DNA of 64,000 nt from contig NZ_JAMLJL010000004.1 in assembly GCF_023634845.1 (NCBI RefSeq), forward strand, positions 62,001 through 126,000. Direction: 5' to 3'. The notes under the pieces are model-generated. The model searched no databases. It was not told where the DNA came from and saw only the letters and a list, made by a program, of their open reading frames with translations. Source of the DNA: Flavobacterium amniphilum (lineage in GTDB: Bacteria; Bacteroidota; Bacteroidia; Flavobacteriales; Flavobacteriaceae). Each line of letters begins with the position of its first letter. Position 1 is the first letter of the stretch. Shown one piece after another: positions 16,859 through 25,576 of this stretch. A program made the position numbers and the translations under genes.

Positions 16859-17562
16859 TGAAAATAGCACTCTTAGGATACGGCAAAATGGGAAAAGTAA
16901 TCGAAAGGATTGCTTTGGAACGTGGTCACGAAATAGTGTTACGAAAATCGAGTTCCTCAACATTTGAAGGACTGCAAAATGCTGATGTGGCAATTGATTT
17001 CAGTGTTCCAGACAGTGCCGTTTGTAACATAACGGAATGTTTTGCTACTAATGTACCAGTAGTTAGCGGTACTACGGGATGGCTTGAAAAATATGACGAG
17101 ATAGTTTCTCTTTGCAGTGAGAAAGAAGGAGCTTTTATATACGGTTCAAATTTCAGTTTAGGTGTAAATATCTTTTTTGAATTAAATGCTTATCTGGCAA
17201 AAATGATGTCTAATCTGAAAGAGTACAAAGTGTCGATGGAGGAAATCCACCACACCCAAAAACTGGACGCTCCCAGCGGAACAGCCATTTCATTGGCAGA
17301 AGGCATTATTGCAAATTCAGAATATACGAATTGGACAATGGAAAATCCGACAGAAAAGCAGATTCCCATTGAAGCTAAACGAATTGAAAACATACCCGGC
17401 ACACACAGTATTTTCTATGACAGTGTAGTCGACCAGATTGAAATCAAGCATACAGCCCATAACCGTGAAGGATTTGCTCTTGGAGCAGTTATCGCCGCAG
17501 AATGGCTGGCTGGCAAAAAAGGAATTTTCACCATGAAAGATGTACTTTCATTGAATTCTTAG
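16858..17562 (+). CDS. dapB: 4-hydroxy-tetrahydrodipicolinate reductase
   Basis: A 234-aa enzyme of the diaminopimelate/lysine pathway. It reduces the DapA product with NAD(P)H. The N-terminal Rossmann motif is LLGYGKMGKVIE. VSGTTGW and GSNFSLGVN are the family loops. The catalytic signature EEIHHTQKLDAPSGTA holds the HH pair and Lys. Shorter than E. coli DapB, as is usual in Bacteroidota. Co-transcribed with par genes and lepB. Confidence 0.96.
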   Translation: MKIALLGYGKMGKVIERIALERGHEIVLRKSSSSTFEGLQNADVAIDFSVPDSAVCNITECFATNVPVVSGTTGWLEKYDEIVSLCSEKEGAFIYGSNFSLGVNIFFELNAYLAKMMSNLKEYKVSMEEIHHTQKLDAPSGTAISLAEGIIANSEYTNWTMENPTEKQIPIEAKRIENIPGTHSIFYDSVVDQIEIKHTAHNREGFALGAVIAAEWLAGKKGIFTMKDVLSLNS

Positions 17563-17606
17563 CCATAACATTTAAAAATAATTCAGACACATAAATCTAA
17601 CAGAAT

Positions 17607-19172
17607 ATGACAGCATTACAATGGCTTATCTTTTTCCTGACTCTCCAAATCATTCATGGTTTAGGTACATGGAAACTATACGAAAAAGCAGGTAGAAAAT
17701 CATGGGAAGCCTTCATTCCGGTTTACAACTCCATCATTTTGATGAAAATTATCAACCGCCCTACCTGGTGGACTGCCTTACTATTTGTTCCCGTAGTCAA
17801 TTTGATAATGTTCATTGTAATCTGGGTTGAAACGATCAGAAGCTTTGGTAAAAATTCAACAACTGATACACTTTTAGCTGTATTCACACTTGGATTCTAC
17901 ACCTATTACATCAATTATGCTGTTGATGTTACATACATCAAAGACCGTAGCTTAGTTGCCAAAACTCAAGTAGGTGACACAATCAGCTCTATTTTATATG
18001 CTGTAGTAGTAGCAACATTGGTTCATACCTATATAATGCAGCCATTCAACATTCCGACTTCCTCATTGGAAAAATCATTATTGGTAGGTGACTTCTTATT
18101 TGTGAGTAAATTTCATTACGGAGCCAGAACACCAAAAACGGCAATTGCCTTACCAATGGTTCATGATAGTTTGATGGTCGTAAAAGGCAAATCTTATTCA
18201 AGTTGGCCACAACTTCCATCATTCAGATTTCCCGGATTCCAAAACATTCAACGCAACGACATAGTAGTATTTAATTGGCCGGTTGATACCGTTTACTTTT
18301 TCAGAGATCCTTCTGGCAGACATATCGACAAACCTTTGGATAAACGTTCCAATTATGTAAAAAGATGTGTTGGTCTTCCTGGCGATAATCTTTCTATTAA
18401 AGACGGTGATGTTTATATAAATAACAAAGAACTTGTGTTACCTGAAAGAGCTAAGCCACAATACTCATACTTAGTTACAACAGACGGCAGCCCACTTGAT
18501 AATTACGCTGAATATCTGATTAATGATTTGAAGATTACAGACGGTATTTTCCCAACAGGCAAACCTAACGAATATATTTTTGCAGCTGTTACAGATGAGA
18601 ACTTAGGTAAAATTAAAGCTATACCAGTAATAAAATCAATAATAAAAAGAATAGCTCCGGCTCCATCTAAAATTGACAAAGGTATTTTCCCTCACAACCA
18701 GAAATGGAGTCAGGATAACATGGGACCAATTTACATACCGGAAGCTAACAAAACAGTTGCTATCAACAAAGAAACCCTACCTCTTTACCGTAGAATCATC
18801 ACTGTATATGAAAACAATAAACTAGAAGAAAAAGGAGGAAAAATTTACATCAACGACAGAGAAGCTGTAAATTATACTTTCAAACAGGATTACTACTGGA
18901 TGATGGGAGACAACCGTCACAATTCGGAAGACAGCCGTTACTGGGGTTTTGTTCCTTTTGACCATGTAGTAGGAAAACCGGTATTCATCTGGTGGAGTGT
19001 TGATCCGAATATCCCGTGGAGCAAAGCATTCGACAAAATCCGTTGGGACAGATTATTTTGTACCGTTGGTGGCGATGGACAGCCTACATCATATTTCAAC
19101 TATTTCTTAATCCTTCTTGTAGGATGGTTTGGTTACGACTGGTACAAGAGAAGAAAAGCAAAAAGAGCGTAA
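17607..19172 (+). CDS. lepB: Signal peptidase I
   Basis: A 521-aa membrane protease. The N-terminal third has three or four hydrophobic segments (DUF5684-like; WKLYEKAGRKSWEAFIPVYN) before the S26 domain. The catalytic Ser lies in FNIPTSSLEKSLLVGDFLFV and the general-base Lys in NYVKRCVGLPGDNL; the closing motif is MMGDNRHNSEDSRYWGFVP. A large insertion between the Lys box and GDNRxNSxDSR makes it longer than the enterobacterial enzyme, which is normal in this phylum. A further C-terminal membrane helix is present (YFNYFLILLVGWFGYDWY). A terminator follows. Confidence 0.96.
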   Translation: MTALQWLIFFLTLQIIHGLGTWKLYEKAGRKSWEAFIPVYNSIILMKIINRPTWWTALLFVPVVNLIMFIVIWVETIRSFGKNSTTDTLLAVFTLGFYTYYINYAVDVTYIKDRSLVAKTQVGDTISSILYAVVVATLVHTYIMQPFNIPTSSLEKSLLVGDFLFVSKFHYGARTPKTAIALPMVHDSLMVVKGKSYSSWPQLPSFRFPGFQNIQRNDIVVFNWPVDTVYFFRDPSGRHIDKPLDKRSNYVKRCVGLPGDNLSIKDGDVYINNKELVLPERAKPQYSYLVTTDGSPLDNYAEYLINDLKITDGIFPTGKPNEYIFAAVTDENLGKIKAIPVIKSIIKRIAPAPSKIDKGIFPHNQKWSQDNMGPIYIPEANKTVAINKETLPLYRRIITVYENNKLEEKGGKIYINDREAVNYTFKQDYYWMMGDNRHNSEDSRYWGFVPFDHVVGKPVFIWWSVDPNIPWSKAFDKIRWDRLFCTVGGDGQPTSYFNYFLILLVGWFGYDWYKRRKAKRA

Positions 19173-19186
19173 GCAAATAAAAATTC

Positions 19187-19214
19187 AATGCTAAATCATA
19201 AAAGGTTTAGCATT
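19187..19214 (+). terminator. Rho-independent terminator of the par-dapB-lepB operon
   Basis: AATGCTAAA (19187-19195) pairs with TTTAGCATT (19206-19214), loop of 10 nt, followed by TTTTT. Confidence 0.75.
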
Positions 19215-19231
19215 TTTTTAAATTAAATATC

Positions 19232-19843
19232 ATGGACATTTTAATTCATCCGACATATTTCCCTTCAGTAAGTCATTTTGTGGCTATAACACAAGCTAAA
19301 TCGGTTACATTCGAAATGGAAGACAACTTCCAAAAGCAAACAAACCGTAACCGCATGTATATTTACAGCCCGAATGGTATCCAGCTATTGAATATTCCGA
19401 TCAAACACAGTAAAGACACACGCCAGAAAACCAAAGACGTGAAATTAGAAACTGCTTTTGACTGGCAGAAACAGCATTTTAAATCATTAGAAGCAGCTTA
19501 CAGGACTTCACCTTTCTTTGAATATTATGAAGACGCAATTATGCCAATTTTTACTAAAAAGCATACATTTTTAATGGATTTAAACCTAGAAACTATTGAA
19601 ATTGTCAAAAAATGTCTTGGGTTAAATTTCGAAGCCCAAAAAACAATTGAATATTTTCACGAAATCCAGGATTTCAGCGATTTACGTTTGTTGGCCAACG
19701 GAAAGAAAGATACAGCAATTTTTGAACCTTACACACAGGTTTTTGAAGAGAAACATGGTTATCTTAATAATTTAAGCGTTCTGGATTTATTATTCAATGA
19801 AGGAAAATATGCTAAAGATTATCTATTAAAACAGGAATTATAA
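19232..19843 (+). CDS. WbqC-like family protein
   Basis: A 203-aa protein. The start MDILIHPTYFPSVSHFVAI is the characteristic WbqC/BtrL-type opening (xPxYFPxxxxxxxI), followed by QKQTNRNRMYIYSPNGIQLLNIPIKH. WbqC proteins are found in polysaccharide clusters but their reaction is not known. In Flavobacteriia this gene follows lepB, as here, but is separated by a terminator. Its 3' end converges on the next gene with a 10-nt gap and no visible terminator. Confidence 0.85.
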   Translation: MDILIHPTYFPSVSHFVAITQAKSVTFEMEDNFQKQTNRNRMYIYSPNGIQLLNIPIKHSKDTRQKTKDVKLETAFDWQKQHFKSLEAAYRTSPFFEYYEDAIMPIFTKKHTFLMDLNLETIEIVKKCLGLNFEAQKTIEYFHEIQDFSDLRLLANGKKDTAIFEPYTQVFEEKHGYLNNLSVLDLLFNEGKYAKDYLLKQEL

Positions 19844-19853
19844 TCTAATAAAC

Positions 19854-20906
19854 CTATTCTATAGCTACCCTGGTCATAATTGGCATATGATCTGAATTTA
19901 TAAAATCTGGAAAGTGCTGAAAACTTTTAACTGACAATTTTGGATCAGCAAAAATGTAATCTATACGGGCCGGATAATGTTTAAAATTATAGGTTTTTCC
20001 GAAACCTGATCCGGCCTCTTCGAAACAATCCTGCATATTTCCTTTAATCACACGGTATACATAAGAAAAAGCACTGTTATTCATATCTCCACATACGATT
20101 TGTGGATAACTGCTTGTCTTTTTATGTTCCATGATGATTTCGGCCTGCTGTTGCTGCTTAGTAAAACCGTCGCTAATACGCTTAACAATCAGTTTCGAAT
20201 CCTTTTGCTTGATTCCTTCAACATTCTCCGAAATATCATTTACATCCGGGGAAATTTTCAGTGATTCCAAATGAATGTTGTAAAAACGGACAATATCCTT
20301 CCCAATCTTAACATCAGCAAAAATGGCATTGTTGTTTGAGTTTGGAAAATCAATTTTTCCTTCGTTTACAATCGGGAATTTAGAAAAGATCGCATTTCCA
20401 GTTTTAATTTGTTCTCCATCCATGAAAATAGCACGGTAAGGGTAAATTTTCAAGTCGATTTTAGCTGATGCCGATGTAGAATATTCCTGAATACACAAAA
20501 CATCAGGATTCTTTTCATTTACAAACTTCAAAATATCTTGCGCCACGTTTTCCCTTGGAATCCAATTGAATAAATTCAATAAACGGACATTATAACTCAT
20601 GACAACAAAGTCCTTATCTGTAGCCTCTTTTTCTTTACTGGAAAATTTATAATACTTATTGATAAAAGTAATTCCCAAAACCAGAACCAAACCGGATAAG
20701 ACCAATTGTCGCTTCAATTGTATAAACCAATACAAAAAAAACAGTGCATTGATAATCAAAAACAAGGGAAGGATCAATGTAAGCACCGATAAAAAAGGAA
20801 ACCAGTTAGGCGCTAAAAAAGGTAATACATAAGCAAGAAAAGTCAATATAGTCAACACTATATTGAGAAAAAATATCACTTTATTAAACCATGAAAGGTT
20901 CTTCAT
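19854..20906 (-). CDS. Membrane-anchored endonuclease/exonuclease/phosphatase family protein
   Basis: A 350-aa protein with three N-terminal membrane helices (about residues 8-90) and a C-terminal EEP domain. Motifs: VMSYNVRLLN, LCIQEYS (metal-binding Glu), FYNIHLES, VCGDMNNSAFSYVYR (Asp/Asn) and the terminal SDHMPIM (His). This fold hydrolyses phosphodiester or phosphomonoester bonds in nucleic acids, sphingolipids or inositides; the substrate cannot be read here. The rhomboid gene starts 57 nt upstream, so co-transcription is likely. Confidence 0.88.
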   Translation of the reverse strand: MKNLSWFNKVIFFLNIVLTILTFLAYVLPFLAPNWFPFLSVLTLILPLFLIINALFFLYWFIQLKRQLVLSGLVLVLGITFINKYYKFSSKEKEATDKDFVVMSYNVRLLNLFNWIPRENVAQDILKFVNEKNPDVLCIQEYSTSASAKIDLKIYPYRAIFMDGEQIKTGNAIFSKFPIVNEGKIDFPNSNNNAIFADVKIGKDIVRFYNIHLESLKISPDVNDISENVEGIKQKDSKLIVKRISDGFTKQQQQAEIIMEHKKTSSYPQIVCGDMNNSAFSYVYRVIKGNMQDCFEEAGSGFGKTYNFKHYPARIDYIFADPKLSVKSFQHFPDFINSDHMPIMTRVAIE

Positions 20907-20963
20907 CCCACTTATCTAACTGAATTCAATACAAATAAACAACTTTTTGTCAGAAAATAAATC

Positions 20964-21839
20964 CTATTTCCCTGCCTTAAATAAAAACTCCTTTTCTTCT
21001 TTCGTCAGGCTATCATAACCGGACTGGCTTATTTTATCGAGAATTTCATCTATTTGTTGTTGGGTTTTATCTTTTGTTACAACCCGGCTTGTTGTTTTGG
21101 CTGTATCCACTTTTACATTCTTATGAACTCTTTTGAACGGAGTCGATTTTCTGCTTGAGAAAAGAGTTACAATTCGGTCTAAAGCAACATTTAAACCCGA
21201 AGTAAGATCTATTCCGGATTTCAATGCCTTAATATAAATATAACCAAACAAGGCACCGCCAAAATGCGCCATATGCCCTCCTGAATTATCGACTGGCAAT
21301 TGAATTAAGTCTAAAAGCAAAAACACTAAAGCGATATGCCAAAGCTTAACATTACCAATAAATCCAATACGTATGCTGTAATCCGGCTGATAGACTGTAG
21401 TGGCCACCAATATAGCCATAACAGAAGCAGAAGCTCCAATTAAGGACTCTCCGTACCTAAGTGAAGGCAGAAACTGATATCCCAGTAAAAAAACAATACC
21501 ACCTAAAATACCACCCAGTATATACAATCCGATAAATTGCTTTTGAGTAAAGAATGTTGCAAACAACCTGCCGGCAAACATTAGCATTAACATATTAAAC
21601 AGCAAGTGAAAAAACCTGATGTGAAAAAAAGAATATGTAATAAGTGTCCATGGCTTTACAATCATTTCCTGCCATGATCCCGGCAAAGCAATATAACCTA
21701 CAAATCTCTCAAATATACTTGGTGAAAAAACCGATATTACAGTTAATATTAAAAATAGAAATACCTCCCAAAAAATCAATTTGGTTGTCAAATCCCCTAC
21801 TCTATATTGAAGTTTTAAATCCTCTAAAATACTGCTCAT
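20964..21839 (-). CDS. Rhomboid family intramembrane serine protease (second of pair)
   Basis: A 291-aa membrane protease. The catalytic Ser is in LIGASASVMAIL and the His in GHMAHFGGALFGYIY; the HN-type loop motif HIRFFHLLFNMLMLMFAG is present. About six hydrophobic segments, then a basic cytoplasmic tail ending QQQIDEILDKISQSGYDSLTKEEKEFLFKAGK. It follows a second rhomboid by 31 nt. Both lie downstream of mutL, a conserved arrangement in Flavobacteriia. Confidence 0.93.
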   Translation of the reverse strand: MSSILEDLKLQYRVGDLTTKLIFWEVFLFLILTVISVFSPSIFERFVGYIALPGSWQEMIVKPWTLITYSFFHIRFFHLLFNMLMLMFAGRLFATFFTQKQFIGLYILGGILGGIVFLLGYQFLPSLRYGESLIGASASVMAILVATTVYQPDYSIRIGFIGNVKLWHIALVFLLLDLIQLPVDNSGGHMAHFGGALFGYIYIKALKSGIDLTSGLNVALDRIVTLFSSRKSTPFKRVHKNVKVDTAKTTSRVVTKDKTQQQIDEILDKISQSGYDSLTKEEKEFLFKAGK

Positions 21840-21870
21840 GATACTAAAATAATGAAATTAACCATTTATA

Positions 21871-22704
21871 TCAATTCCAGCGACGGTTATTGAACGAATT
21901 TTTCTTCCAATACCACATCATCATAAGACCTATTAAAGCCCCACCAATATGTGCAAAATGCGCAACACCTGTATTGATTCCCATAAAAGAATTCCCTAAG
22001 ATCCCAAAGAATCCATCATACAATAGCATATATATTGGCACAAAATATTTAGCTTTAATTGGAATCGGTATAAACATCAGACTTAACTGTGCATTTGGCA
22101 ATATGAAAGCAAAAGCCACCAATAAACCATAAATAGCACCGGAAGCTCCTACCATAGGGGTCTGAAAAAGAAGGATCGCTTTTGCAATGACATCAAACTG
22201 CTCCTGAGTACAATTTGCATTACTCAATATATCATTGATTTTCCCTGCAACCATTTGACCGTCTTCATTAAAAACAGTCCTAAAATCCATACTTAATATT
22301 GTATTGATATCATTCTGGCTCAAATTCAAACCTGACACCTCATTCAGAGCAGAATGTATCATATAATAATTCACCCCCAATTGAAAAAGTGCTGCACCCA
22401 ATCCGGCTGATAAATAGAAAAACAAAAATTTTTTGCTTCCCCAAATACTTTCAAGCAAACTACCGAATGAAAACAAAGCAAACATATTGAAAAACAAATG
22501 TGATAAGTTCCCAGTTGTACCCGGTTGATAAATACCTGCATGCATAAACATATGCGTAATCAGTTGCCAGGGTCTAAATAAAGGGTTTTCAAAATAGTAT
22601 AGCGATAAATTTACATACGCCAAATCTTTTAGAATCTGAGAACCCACAAAGAACAAAATGTTTATAATCAATAACTGCTTAACGGTGGGCGTAATTTGCA
22701 TCAT
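21871..22704 (-). CDS. Rhomboid family intramembrane serine protease (first of pair)
   Basis: A 277-aa membrane protease with Ser in VGASGAIYGLLVAFAF and His in HFAHIGGALIGLMMMW. LSHLFFNMFALFSFG is the loop/TM2 motif. A 45-residue loop between the third and fourth hydrophobic segments (NEVSGLNLSQNDINTI onward) is unusual in length compared with its neighbour. The ATG overlaps the mutL stop by 4 nt (ATGA), so translation is coupled. Confidence 0.94.
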   Translation of the reverse strand: MMQITPTVKQLLIINILFFVGSQILKDLAYVNLSLYYFENPLFRPWQLITHMFMHAGIYQPGTTGNLSHLFFNMFALFSFGSLLESIWGSKKFLFFYLSAGLGAALFQLGVNYYMIHSALNEVSGLNLSQNDINTILSMDFRTVFNEDGQMVAGKINDILSNANCTQEQFDVIAKAILLFQTPMVGASGAIYGLLVAFAFILPNAQLSLMFIPIPIKAKYFVPIYMLLYDGFFGILGNSFMGINTGVAHFAHIGGALIGLMMMWYWKKNSFNNRRWN

Positions 22705-24581
22705 ACACTAAATTTTTTATCCAAATCTTCAACACTTAAAGTAATAAAAGTTGGTTTATTAAACGGTGATACTGAATTTTCTTTACAAGCAAATAAATTG
22801 TTTACCAGATTTTCCTGTTCTTTTTCGGTCAAATAGGTCCCGGTTTTTACAGCTAAGCTTCTTGCCATCGATTTAGCCATACTATCCATCTGACTAAAAC
22901 TGCTTTCCGGAATTTCGTCCTGTAAATCTGAAATTAACTGCTCAAGTACAATCGATGCCTCGCTTTCAGAAACGGTTACAGGTAATCCGGATATTACTAC
23001 CGAATCCGGGTTAATTGCATCAAATACAAAACCGGTATTTTCCAATGAAGGAATCAATTCATTTATCAAAGCCATTTCATTTCCTGAAAAATAAAATGTG
23101 AGTGGAAACAACAATTGCTGACTGCTTGCCTGATGGATTGTTATATTCGTTAAGAACTGCTCATACAATACTCTTTGATGCGCTCTTTGCTGGTCAATGA
23201 TCAACATACCGGATTTAATCGGACTTACGATATATTTTTTATGAATTTGGTATGTTGCAGTTTTCGATTGTTCCACTTCGGTATCATTGAACAAAGAACT
23301 GGTTACCACATCTGATTCAAACTGCATTTCATGAGGTTCATCCGGTTCAGGTTCAAAACTTTCTTTTAATCCAACATACAAACTTTCCCAATGCGGCTGC
23401 ACCTCCTTTTTCGGTTTAAATGAAAAACTGCTGCTACTTCCTCCACCACTACTAAAACTTGGTTTCTTTTCTTCAGCAAAAGGATTAAAAGTACTATCCA
23501 CCTGAATAGTTGGAAATTCGGCTTCCTTACCCTGAAAATCATAAGGTGTATCCAAAGTAGCATCCCGTTCAAAATCTAAAACAGGCGCCACATTAAACTG
23601 TCCTAAACTATGTTTTACTGCTGAACGCAAAATAGCATACAAAGCATGCTCATCATCAAACTTAATCTCAGTCTTTGTTGGGTGAATATTGATATCAATT
23701 GTATGTGGAGGTACCTGCAAATAGAGGAAATAACTGGGTTGAGCACCATCTTTCAACAAACCTTCGTATGCCGCCATGATAGCATGATGCAGATAACCGC
23801 TTTTAATGAAACGGTCATTAACAAAGAAAAACTGTTCTCCTCTGTTCTTTTTTGCAAATTCGGGCTTTCCGATAAAACCGTTTATCTCAACTATTTCCGT
23901 AGTTTCCTGGACAGGTACTAATTTCTCATTGGTTTTCCCTGAAAAAATATTTACTACACGCTGGCGTAAATTAGATTGTGGTAAATTAAAAGTTTCACTA
24001 CCGTTGTGGTACAAACTAAAATGAATATTCGGATGTGCCATCGCTACACGCTGAAATTCATCTATAACATGCTTTAACTCAACGGTATCCGATTTGAGAA
24101 AATTCCGTCTGGCCGGTATATTAAAAAATAAATTTTTAACCGAAAAAGAAGTTCCTTTGGCCAAAACCGCCGGCTCTTGTGAAGTAAATTTACTACCCTC
24201 AATAATAAGATGTGTCCCCAATTCCTCCTGTTCCTGTTTAGTTTTTAGTTCAACATGGGCAATAGCCGCAATTGAAGCCAAAGCCTCTCCACGAAAACCT
24301 TTGGTATGCAAATCAAATAAATCTTCTGCTTTTCTTATTTTTGAAGTGGCATGACGTTCAAAACACAATCGTGCATCGGTTACACTCATCCCTTTACCGT
24401 TGTCAATTACCTGAATCAATGTTTTTCCGGCATCTTTACAAATCAGCTTTATATCAGTAGCACCTGCATCAATAGCATTTTCCATTAATTCTTTAACTAC
24501 AGATGCAGGTCTTTGTACGACTTCACCGGCAGCAATTTGATTGGCAACATGATCAGGGAGTAATTGTATTATGCTTGACAT
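22701..24581 (-). CDS. mutL: DNA mismatch repair protein MutL
   Basis: A 626-aa GHKL ATPase that links MutS mismatch recognition to downstream repair. N-terminal motifs: GEVVQRPASVVKELMENAIDAGA, DNGKGM and TKGFRGEALASIAA. The middle (about 350-420) is a disordered Ser/Gly/Glu linker. The C-terminal dimerisation domain contains DQQRAHQRVLYEQ and SPFNKPTF. These align with the endonuclease motifs DQHA-x2-E-x4-E and CPHGRP but have lost key residues, so this MutL probably does not nick DNA itself. Co-transcribed with two rhomboid genes. Confidence 0.97.
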   Translation of the reverse strand: MSSIIQLLPDHVANQIAAGEVVQRPASVVKELMENAIDAGATDIKLICKDAGKTLIQVIDNGKGMSVTDARLCFERHATSKIRKAEDLFDLHTKGFRGEALASIAAIAHVELKTKQEQEELGTHLIIEGSKFTSQEPAVLAKGTSFSVKNLFFNIPARRNFLKSDTVELKHVIDEFQRVAMAHPNIHFSLYHNGSETFNLPQSNLRQRVVNIFSGKTNEKLVPVQETTEIVEINGFIGKPEFAKKNRGEQFFFVNDRFIKSGYLHHAIMAAYEGLLKDGAQPSYFLYLQVPPHTIDINIHPTKTEIKFDDEHALYAILRSAVKHSLGQFNVAPVLDFERDATLDTPYDFQGKEAEFPTIQVDSTFNPFAEEKKPSFSSGGGSSSSFSFKPKKEVQPHWESLYVGLKESFEPEPDEPHEMQFESDVVTSSLFNDTEVEQSKTATYQIHKKYIVSPIKSGMLIIDQQRAHQRVLYEQFLTNITIHQASSQQLLFPLTFYFSGNEMALINELIPSLENTGFVFDAINPDSVVISGLPVTVSESEASIVLEQLISDLQDEIPESSFSQMDSMAKSMARSLAVKTGTYLTEKEQENLVNNLFACKENSVSPFNKPTFITLSVEDLDKKFSV

Positions 24582-24695
24582 TGAAAATTATAATTTTGTT
24601 TACGAACAAAAGGATTAAGCTCGTATAAGACAAATTTAAGGAAAAGGAATGGGTTTTTATAGCCAATAAATTCTTAATTATTGACAATCTGCGAT

Positions 24696-25541
24696 TCAAT
24701 TTTCGAATAAAAACTGATAAATGTATTGATATAAATTATCATCATGCATGCTGTGTCCTAACCCTTTAGTCTCTATAAAACGGGAATTCGACCATGCTTC
24801 GGCTATTTTCTTACCTTCATTGATTGAGACCACATCGTCATCTATATCGTGAGCAACTAATCCCTGAACCTTAATTGTTGAAGCAAATTTACGTCCCGAA
24901 AAATCCTCCAACTTCTGTTTATATCTCCTAATGTACTTCTCTTCTAAATCCTTTGCAATTTTTGAATTAAGGCTCAAAATCCTGATATAATTTGACAAAA
25001 GAATTTTAAAATCACTCGGCGCTCCTAATATAACCATCTTCTTAATAGCATCATTTGGGTATAAATACTGATAATACAAGCAGGTTTTTCCACCAATGGA
25101 ATGTCCGATCAGATATTGCGGCTGATACATTTGAACCGTTTTATGAATAAATTCGGCGTATTGCGGAATACTGAATTCCTTTCCTCCCGAAAGTCCGTGT
25201 GCAGGTGCGTCGATCGCGATAACCGTTGATCCGGATTTTTTCAGATAAGGTAATATATTCGCCCAACGAGAAGCATTACTTTCCCAACCGTGAACCAACA
25301 AGATGATATTCTCGTTTCCTTCCCAAATGTAAACCTGAAAATTATTACCATCATAATCAAAGGTTTCAGTAGTAACATTTTGCAGAACAACAGGCATTTT
25401 TTCCTTCGAAATTTTACCTTCCCGTGGCTCACTGAAAAACTGATACGCCAGTTTAGTTGCTCGTTTTAGAGACAGGTATCCCATGAGGTTTATATATAAA
25501 CCTATCGATTTAGTAACGATAAAATAGGTAATCTTACTCAT
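24696..25541 (-). CDS. Alpha/beta hydrolase
   Basis: A 281-aa alpha/beta hydrolase. HGWESNASRW is the oxyanion-hole HG motif, LIGHSIGGKTCLYYQ the nucleophile elbow with catalytic Ser, DDDVVSI the likely acid and GLGHSMHDDN the His. The N-terminal segment IVTKSIGLYINLMGYLSL is hydrophobic and may anchor it to the membrane. Substrate unknown. The ATG directly abuts the T-run of the terminator of the upstream gene, so expression may depend on readthrough or a promoter inside that gene. The 114 bases upstream of its end toward mutL hold nothing recognisable. Confidence 0.85.
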   Translation of the reverse strand: MSKITYFIVTKSIGLYINLMGYLSLKRATKLAYQFFSEPREGKISKEKMPVVLQNVTTETFDYDGNNFQVYIWEGNENIILLVHGWESNASRWANILPYLKKSGSTVIAIDAPAHGLSGGKEFSIPQYAEFIHKTVQMYQPQYLIGHSIGGKTCLYYQYLYPNDAIKKMVILGAPSDFKILLSNYIRILSLNSKIAKDLEEKYIRRYKQKLEDFSGRKFASTIKVQGLVAHDIDDDVVSINEGKKIAEAWSNSRFIETKGLGHSMHDDNLYQYIYQFLFEN

Positions 25542-25545
25542 AAAA

Positions 25546-25569
25546 AAATCCCGATAAAAATCGGGATTT
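25546..25569 (-). terminator. Rho-independent terminator of the DUF164-like gene
   Basis: AAATCCCGAT (25546-25555) and ATCGGGATTT (25560-25569) form a perfect 10-bp stem. On the minus strand the stem is followed by a T-run that ends one base before the hydrolase ATG. Confidence 0.8.
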
Positions 25570-25576
25570 AAGATAC

